This document shows positions 62,191-64,000 of a stretch of 64,000 nucleotides of DNA, piece by piece. How positions within the stretch are numbered: the first letter of the stretch is position 1; every line of letters begins with the position of its first letter. A program made the translations under genes and the position numbers. Location: contig NZ_FNPI01000001.1 of assembly GCF_900107275.1 (NCBI RefSeq), positions 186,001-250,000 on the forward strand. The letters are read 5' to 3'. The DNA is from Evansella caseinilytica. Its GTDB lineage: Bacteria; Bacillota; Bacilli; Bacillales; Salisediminibacteriaceae. The notes under the pieces were generated by a model, which saw only the letters and a program-made list of their open reading frames with translations, did no database searches and was not told the origin of the DNA.

Positions 62191-64000
62191 ATGATTTTCA
62201 ATATGGAAAAATTGAAAGAGCAGGCTCATCACAGTGCACTGAAACATGATCCATTTGTTAGTCGAAAATCCTCCAAACAATTTTGGAAAAACAATGAACG
62301 AAACGCGCAAAAATTACGCGATTTTGTCGCTGTATTACATGAAAATAAGACATCGTGTACACAACCTGCAGAAGAATGGTTACTGGATCATGCAGAATTT
62401 ATAGAAGAGCAAATGGTAGTTATTAAACACGAGCTAGAGAAATCCTTTGTGAAAAAATTGCCGCACCTGAGCAAAACAGGGGAGACAAGAATCATTGCCA
62501 TCTGCGACGACTACTTGCGAGCTACTGACGGACATTTGAAGATGGATACGTTTCTTTCCTTCATTCGTTCCTATCAGGAAGTCTCGGTGCTGACACTGGC
62601 GGAAGCGTGGGCAATGCCGCTAATGATGCGGGTTGCGTTGATTCGCCATCTGGCCGAGATGATGGATGTCATTAAAGAACGGCATGATGTATGCACGCAA
62701 GTGGAGAAAATGCTCTCGGGAATAGAAACGTCTGACATCACGGCGGAAAAGCTCAAGCAAGTATTAGAGGACGCCGGGTATGAAATGCCCCTTTCAGGCC
62801 CGATGATCGTTCATCTTGTCAAGCATCTTCGGGAGCGTACCGATTATTCACCAACGGTCGGAGAATGGCTGTTGTGTAAATTAGAAAACGGACGAGAAAG
62901 CTTAGATCATATTCTATCCTATGAATACCAGCTTCAAGCTAACTATCAAGTAACAACAGGGAACCTGATCAGCAGCCTGCGGAATTTGTCCCGCTGGGAT
63001 TGGCGCGAAACGTTTGAGGAAATCAGTGCAGTTGAACAAACACTTCGCAAAGAAAAGCTCGGCTGTTACGCCAAAATGGATTTTTCCAGCCGGGAAACGC
63101 TGCGCAACCGGGTGGAGAAGCTGGCCCAGCGTTTCCGCCTGCCGGAAAACCTGATTGCTGCTCAAGCTGTTGAGGCTGCCGATGAGGCGGCTGAAATTTT
63201 GCCGGCTGAAGAACCGGCAGCTCCGCCGAGGAATGCTTTTGTCTCTTATTATTTACTTGAGCCGGACGGGCTGCAAACATTAAGGCAGCGGCTGAAAGCA
63301 TGCGGCAACCCCCGCTCCCTTCCGAAAATCAGCCTGCTGCGGCGCAATCCAAAAACATATTTTAACATGATGGCGGTTTTTCTGATTGTGTTCATGGTTT
63401 GTTTCACTGCTTTTGTCGCCTGGGATCAGCTGCTGACACCGCTTGAATTGCTGATCATTGCGATGCTGCTTTTATTGCCTGCCATGGAGTGGAGCGTATC
63501 GCTCGTTCATTTCATCATCGAGCGGATAAAGCAGCCAACCCCGTTGCTGAGATATGATTTTTCCGGGGGAATCCCTGACAATGCGGCTACGATGGTAGTG
63601 ATTCCTGTTATTTGGTCGACGAAGGAGGAAGTGGAAGAACTTCTCGACCGTCTGGAGCTGCATTATCTCGCAAACAGGGATAAGAACCTTCATTTTGCCC
63701 TGCTCGGGGATTTGAAAGATGCGGATAAGCAAAGGCTGATAGAGGATGAAATCGTTACGGACGCTGCGGTAGCTGGAATAAGGCGGCTGAATCGTTCGTA
63801 TCCGGATCAAGCCTTTTATTTATTTCAGCGAAAAAGATTATGGAATCCTTCTGAAAAAATTTGGATGGGCTGGGAAAGAAAGCGCGGCAAACTGGTGGAA
63901 TTTGTCGAACTGGTAAAAGGACATGAGGATACAAGCTATAACATTGTCGAGGGGGATGTCTCCTCACTTCGGGAAATTCGCTATATCATTACGCTTGATG
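62191..64000 (+). CDS. Cyclic beta-1,2-glucan synthase-like protein, N-terminal part (cut by window edge)
   Basis: This is the start of a very large membrane enzyme of the NdvB/ChvB type, which makes cyclic beta-1,2-glucan from UDP-glucose in a GT84 domain and processes it in a GH94 domain. The 603 visible residues hold a ~390-residue helical N-terminal domain (EEWLLDHAEFIEEQ, then LTLAEAWAMPLMMRVALI), two membrane segments (about 391-412 and 418-440), and the start of the GT84 part (DNAATMVVIPVIWSTKEEVEELL in part, LHFALLGDLKDADKQ, YNIVEGD). Members are usually 2700-2900 residues. ATG at 62191 follows AGGGGGA. It may make an osmoadaptive or signalling glucan; that role is inferred. Confidence 0.9.
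   Translation, partial: MIFNMEKLKEQAHHSALKHDPFVSRKSSKQFWKNNERNAQKLRDFVAVLHENKTSCTQPAEEWLLDHAEFIEEQMVVIKHELEKSFVKKLPHLSKTGETRIIAICDDYLRATDGHLKMDTFLSFIRSYQEVSVLTLAEAWAMPLMMRVALIRHLAEMMDVIKERHDVCTQVEKMLSGIETSDITAEKLKQVLEDAGYEMPLSGPMIVHLVKHLRERTDYSPTVGEWLLCKLENGRESLDHILSYEYQLQANYQVTTGNLISSLRNLSRWDWRETFEEISAVEQTLRKEKLGCYAKMDFSSRETLRNRVEKLAQRFRLPENLIAAQAVEAADEAAEILPAEEPAAPPRNAFVSYYLLEPDGLQTLRQRLKACGNPRSLPKISLLRRNPKTYFNMMAVFLIVFMVCFTAFVAWDQLLTPLELLIIAMLLLLPAMEWSVSLVHFIIERIKQPTPLLRYDFSGGIPDNAATMVVIPVIWSTKEEVEELLDRLELHYLANRDKNLHFALLGDLKDADKQRLIEDEIVTDAAVAGIRRLNRSYPDQAFYLFQRKRLWNPSEKIWMGWERKRGKLVEFVELVKGHEDTSYNIVEGDVSSLREIRYIITLD

Overview
The window looks like a chromosomal segment of a Gram-positive, endospore-forming member of the Bacillaceae. 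The evidence is a complete gerA-type germination operon, lipoprotein signal peptides on every solute-binding protein, strong AGGAGG-type ribosome sites, YesM/YesN-style sensor pairs, and B. subtilis yes/lpl-type genes. The species cannot be named from sequence alone. No rRNA, tRNA, CRISPR array or intact transposase gene was seen.

Layout. (1) 1-6425, minus strand: a monosaccharide ABC importer (ATPase cut by the left edge, ChvE-like lipoprotein) beside a three-gene sensor unit made of a membrane-anchored sugar-binding protein, a YesM-type histidine kinase and a YesN-type response regulator. (2) 7033-11928: housekeeping and orphan genes (cardiolipin synthase, two membrane proteins, DinB-like protein, nucleotidyltransferase). 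(3) 12437-27706, plus strand: a rhamnogalacturonan-I utilisation cluster: YetA (PL26-like lyase), LplB/LplC/LplA importer, YesS-type sensor-regulator, extended GH105, GH106-like protein, YesU and the YesT acetylesterase. (4) 28312-33000: a heptad-repeat protein, then an FNR-type regulator opposite a quinol-type nitric oxide reductase whose promoter has a perfect TTGAT-N4-ATCAA box. (5) 33026-35543: a two-gene ZorA/ZorB-like ion-driven stator pair with no recognisable Zorya effector, between repeat elements. (6) 35957-45409: a TPR lipoprotein, GyrI-like effector-binding proteins and regulators, an XRE/membrane-protein pair broken by a repeat, an RND-type exporter with its TetR regulator, a MerR-type regulator, and remnants of a metalloprotease and a methyltransferase. 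(7) 45699-57057: a beta-glucan (laminarin-type) regulon: LacI repressor, ABC importer, GH1, GH161-like phosphorylase and secreted GH16, tied together by CGAAAGCGCTTTCG-like operators. (8) 57470-61713: a 31-residue membrane peptide and gerA-gerC-gerB genes. (9) 62191 to the end: the N-terminal third or less of a cyclic beta-1,2-glucan synthase-like protein.

An unusual aspect is the many small non-autonomous repeats. Three families (called A, B and C here) occur in most larger gaps. B and C share ends (near GTGTTTGTTCAAAAAG and its complement) and several copies have perfect 5-bp target duplications, yet their cores differ. A has different ends but the same core design as B: nested stems whose bases change while pairing is kept. 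One B copy sits inside an A copy, two families exist as exact tandem arrays (161-bp and 122-bp units), one copy splits a small membrane-protein gene, and one separates the FNR-type gene from a likely upstream control site. The ZorAB-like pair and these structured mobile repeats are the best candidates for undescribed biology.
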